Shown: positions 62,306-64,000 of the stretch, one piece after another
Numbering within the stretch: position 1 is the stretch's first letter
Layout of the letters: the number at the start of each line of letters is the position of its first letter
Origin: Thauera sp. 2A1
GTDB taxonomy: Bacteria; Pseudomonadota; Gammaproteobacteria; Burkholderiales; Rhodocyclaceae
NCBI RefSeq assembly: GCF_009469595.2
Contig: NZ_SSXV01000010.1
Location: 62,001 to 126,000 of the forward strand
Direction of reading: 5' to 3'
Length of the DNA stretch: 64,000 nucleotides
Made by a program: the position numbers and the translations under genes
Notes under the pieces: generated by a model
Told to the model about the DNA's origin: nothing
Databases searched by the model: none
Seen by the model: the letters and a program-made list of their open reading frames with translations, nothing else

Positions 62306-64000
62306 GACACGGCCACATTGAATCGGGTCAGCCATTGCCCCAACGTGCCGAGCCGGAACATCAATGCCTGGGCGGTGTGGCGCTGCGCGGGCGTCGCCTG
62401 ACGCCAGCCAACCAGGAGCGCCGGCAGATCCACCCACTTGTTGAGGGTTGGAGAGGCTTCGTTGCACAGGCTCTCGACATGCTGCCCAAGAGCGCCGTTC
62501 ATCCAGCGTGATTGGGGCGTGACGAATCCCATCTTGTCGCGTCGGTCCAGCACGCGATCGGGAACGATGCCGCGCAAACCGCTGCGCAATACGGCCTTCG
62601 TGCGGCCGCCGCGCAACTTGTGCTCGATTGGGAGTCGGATCGCAAACTCGACTAGACGATAGTCCAGAAAAGGCACGCGACTCTCGATCGACCAGGCCAT
62701 TGAATTGCGGTCTTCGTAGCGCAACAGGCTCGGCACGCTGTAACGGCTCAGATCCAGCAACTGGCGCTGACGAATGTCACCGGTTCCGCCCAAGGCCACG
62801 GAGGTCGATGCCCCAAGGGCACGCACATCCGGCCGCAGGAAATCGCCGCCTCCGATCGTGCGTGGCTGCAGGAACCTGGGCAGGTAACGCGCCCCTTCCC
62901 GCCAGCGCAAATAACCCCGATCGCCATTGACGAGCAGCGCCAACGCTTCCCGAGCGGCCCCAAGAAATCGCCCTTGGCGCATTAGCGACAACACATGGAA
63001 AGCGTAGAACTTCCGATAGCCACCGAGGATCTCGTCGGCTCCCTGCCCATCGAGCAGGACAGGAATCCTGGATTCCCGAGCCTGGCGCATTACGAGCCAT
63101 TGCGCATATATGCTCGCAGACGAGAACGGCTCCTCCTGATGCCAGATGAGCTTCTCGAAATCATCGATCAGGAGCGCTTCCGAAGGCTCAGAGAAATGGC
63201 CGTTGGCTCCGCAGGCATCCACCACCATTTGCGCCCAGGCGCTCTCGTCGAACTCCGGCTCGGGAAATCTCGCCGTGAATGTGTGGACCGGCGTCTTTGC
63301 GACTCTGGACATGACGGACACAATAGTGGACGAATCCAGGCCGCCGGAAAGACATGCCCCAACGGGTACGTCGCTACGCATCCGCAACTTGACGGCCGAG
63401 GTGATCAGTTCCCGGAACTCCTCGCACGACTGCTCGAAGGTCGTCTCCGGAAGCGTCGGGAACTCGAGACTCCAAAACGACTTCGGCGTGACGACCAGGC
63501 TCTTCGGCGAGACGATGGCGTAGCAACCCGGGGGGAAGGCAGTGATCCCATCGAAGAAAGTTTGATTGTTCGCATTGACCACGCCATAGACCAGGTAGTC
63601 ATGGACCACCCGATCATTCGCCTTCGCGCCTTCGATCGCGGCGGCGAGTACGCCTTTTATTTCGGATGCAAAAGACAACGTTCCGGCATGTGTGCGCACA
63701 TGCAGGGGCTTGACGCCGAAACGATCCCGGGACATGACGAGTTCGCACTCCAGCGTGTCCCAGATTGCCAAGGCCCACATGCCGTTGAAACGCGAAAAGC
63801 AATTCACCCCCCATGCTGCGTAGGCAGCCAGGATCACCTCGGTATCGGACTCTGAGCGAAATCCATACCCAAGAGCACTCAACTCTTCCCGCAATTCGCG
63901 ATAGTTATAGACCTCACCGTTGTAGGTGATCCAGTAGCGCCCATCTGCATAACTCATCGGCTGATGACCGCTATCGGTACAGTCGATGATGGACAGGCGC
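62302..64000 (-). CDS. asnB: Second AsnB-type amidotransferase, 5' end outside window
   Basis: 566 residues are visible and the frame runs open through the window end, so the catalytic Cys2 is not seen. The glutaminase domain shows RLSIIDCTDSGHQPMSYADG and YNGEVYNYRELREEL; the synthetase domain shows CLSGGLDSSTIVSVMSR and LLDGQGADEILGGYRKF. It is clearly different from the AsnB at 32997, closer to amidotransferases of O-antigen loci (WbpS-like). Likely amidation of a uronic acid. It is translationally coupled to the following GT. Confidence 0.87.
   Translation of the reverse strand, partial: RLSIIDCTDSGHQPMSYADGRYWITYNGEVYNYRELREELSALGYGFRSESDTEVILAAYAAWGVNCFSRFNGMWALAIWDTLECELVMSRDRFGVKPLHVRTHAGTLSFASEIKGVLAAAIEGAKANDRVVHDYLVYGVVNANNQTFFDGITAFPPGCYAIVSPKSLVVTPKSFWSLEFPTLPETTFEQSCEEFRELITSAVKLRMRSDVPVGACLSGGLDSSTIVSVMSRVAKTPVHTFTARFPEPEFDESAWAQMVVDACGANGHFSEPSEALLIDDFEKLIWHQEEPFSSASIYAQWLVMRQARESRIPVLLDGQGADEILGGYRKFYAFHVLSLMRQGRFLGAAREALALLVNGDRGYLRWREGARYLPRFLQPRTIGGGDFLRPDVRALGASTSVALGGTGDIRQRQLLDLSRYSVPSLLRYEDRNSMAWSIESRVPFLDYRLVEFAIRLPIEHKLRGGRTKAVLRSGLRGIVPDRVLDRRDKMGFVTPQSRWMNGALGQHVESLCNEASPTLNKWVDLPALLVGWRQATPAQRHTAQALMFRLGTLGQWLTRFNVAVS

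Overview
The window is GC-rich, densely coded chromosomal DNA from a Gram-negative bacterium. It carries LPS genes (hldE, msbA, a heptosyltransferase), TonB-dependent receptors and psd. The gene mix, with an aerobic-type cobalamin pathway, an exopolysaccharide locus containing AsnB-type amidotransferases and short REP-like palindromes, fits a betaproteobacterium of the Rhodocyclales (Thauera/Azoarcus-like). That placement is inferred from gene content, not from a search.

Positions 1-25455 are a cobalamin region with some housekeeping genes. A cobQ fragment faces cbiB-cobD. After an M48 peptidase, the RNA helicase RhlE, a CoA hydrolase/transferase, a CBS protein, psd and an HPP-CBS membrane protein, the B12 genes resume with cobA, btuF and a long minus-strand run: TonB receptor, btuB, btuC, btuD, cobO, cbiA. 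A cobalamin riboswitch heads this run. Divergent from it, cobU-cobT-cobS-cobC handle nucleotide-loop assembly. This group is interrupted by a ccdAB toxin-antitoxin pair and by a DUF4143-type ATPase with a palindrome at its start.

Positions 25695-44539 are an envelope and polysaccharide locus. It contains a GT39-like enzyme, an HldE whose second domain looks catalytically dead, a tyrosine-phosphatase-like protein and MsbA. A minus-strand block follows (sulfotransferase, three related GT4 enzymes, AsnB). Then come plus-strand glycosyltransferases, a heptosyltransferase, a polysaccharide deacetylase and a Uma2-family protein.

Positions 44649-51397 are a mosaic accessory region. A second ccdAB-like pair is followed by two copies of a DUF4160-DUF2442 module, two broken 3' copies of capD and an uncharacterised two-gene cassette with a degenerate ImmA/IrrE-like protein. 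All lie downstream of the one intact capD.

Positions 51473-64000 complete an O-antigen or capsule locus: PglD-like acetyltransferase, WecA/WbpL-like initiating transferase, OafA-like acyltransferase, then a visibly AT-richer stretch with a kelch protein, a C5-epimerase-like protein, an ISAs1-family insertion sequence and an acyltransferase cut by it. An epimerase, a GT4 and a second, partial AsnB close the window. No rRNA, tRNA or CRISPR array was seen.
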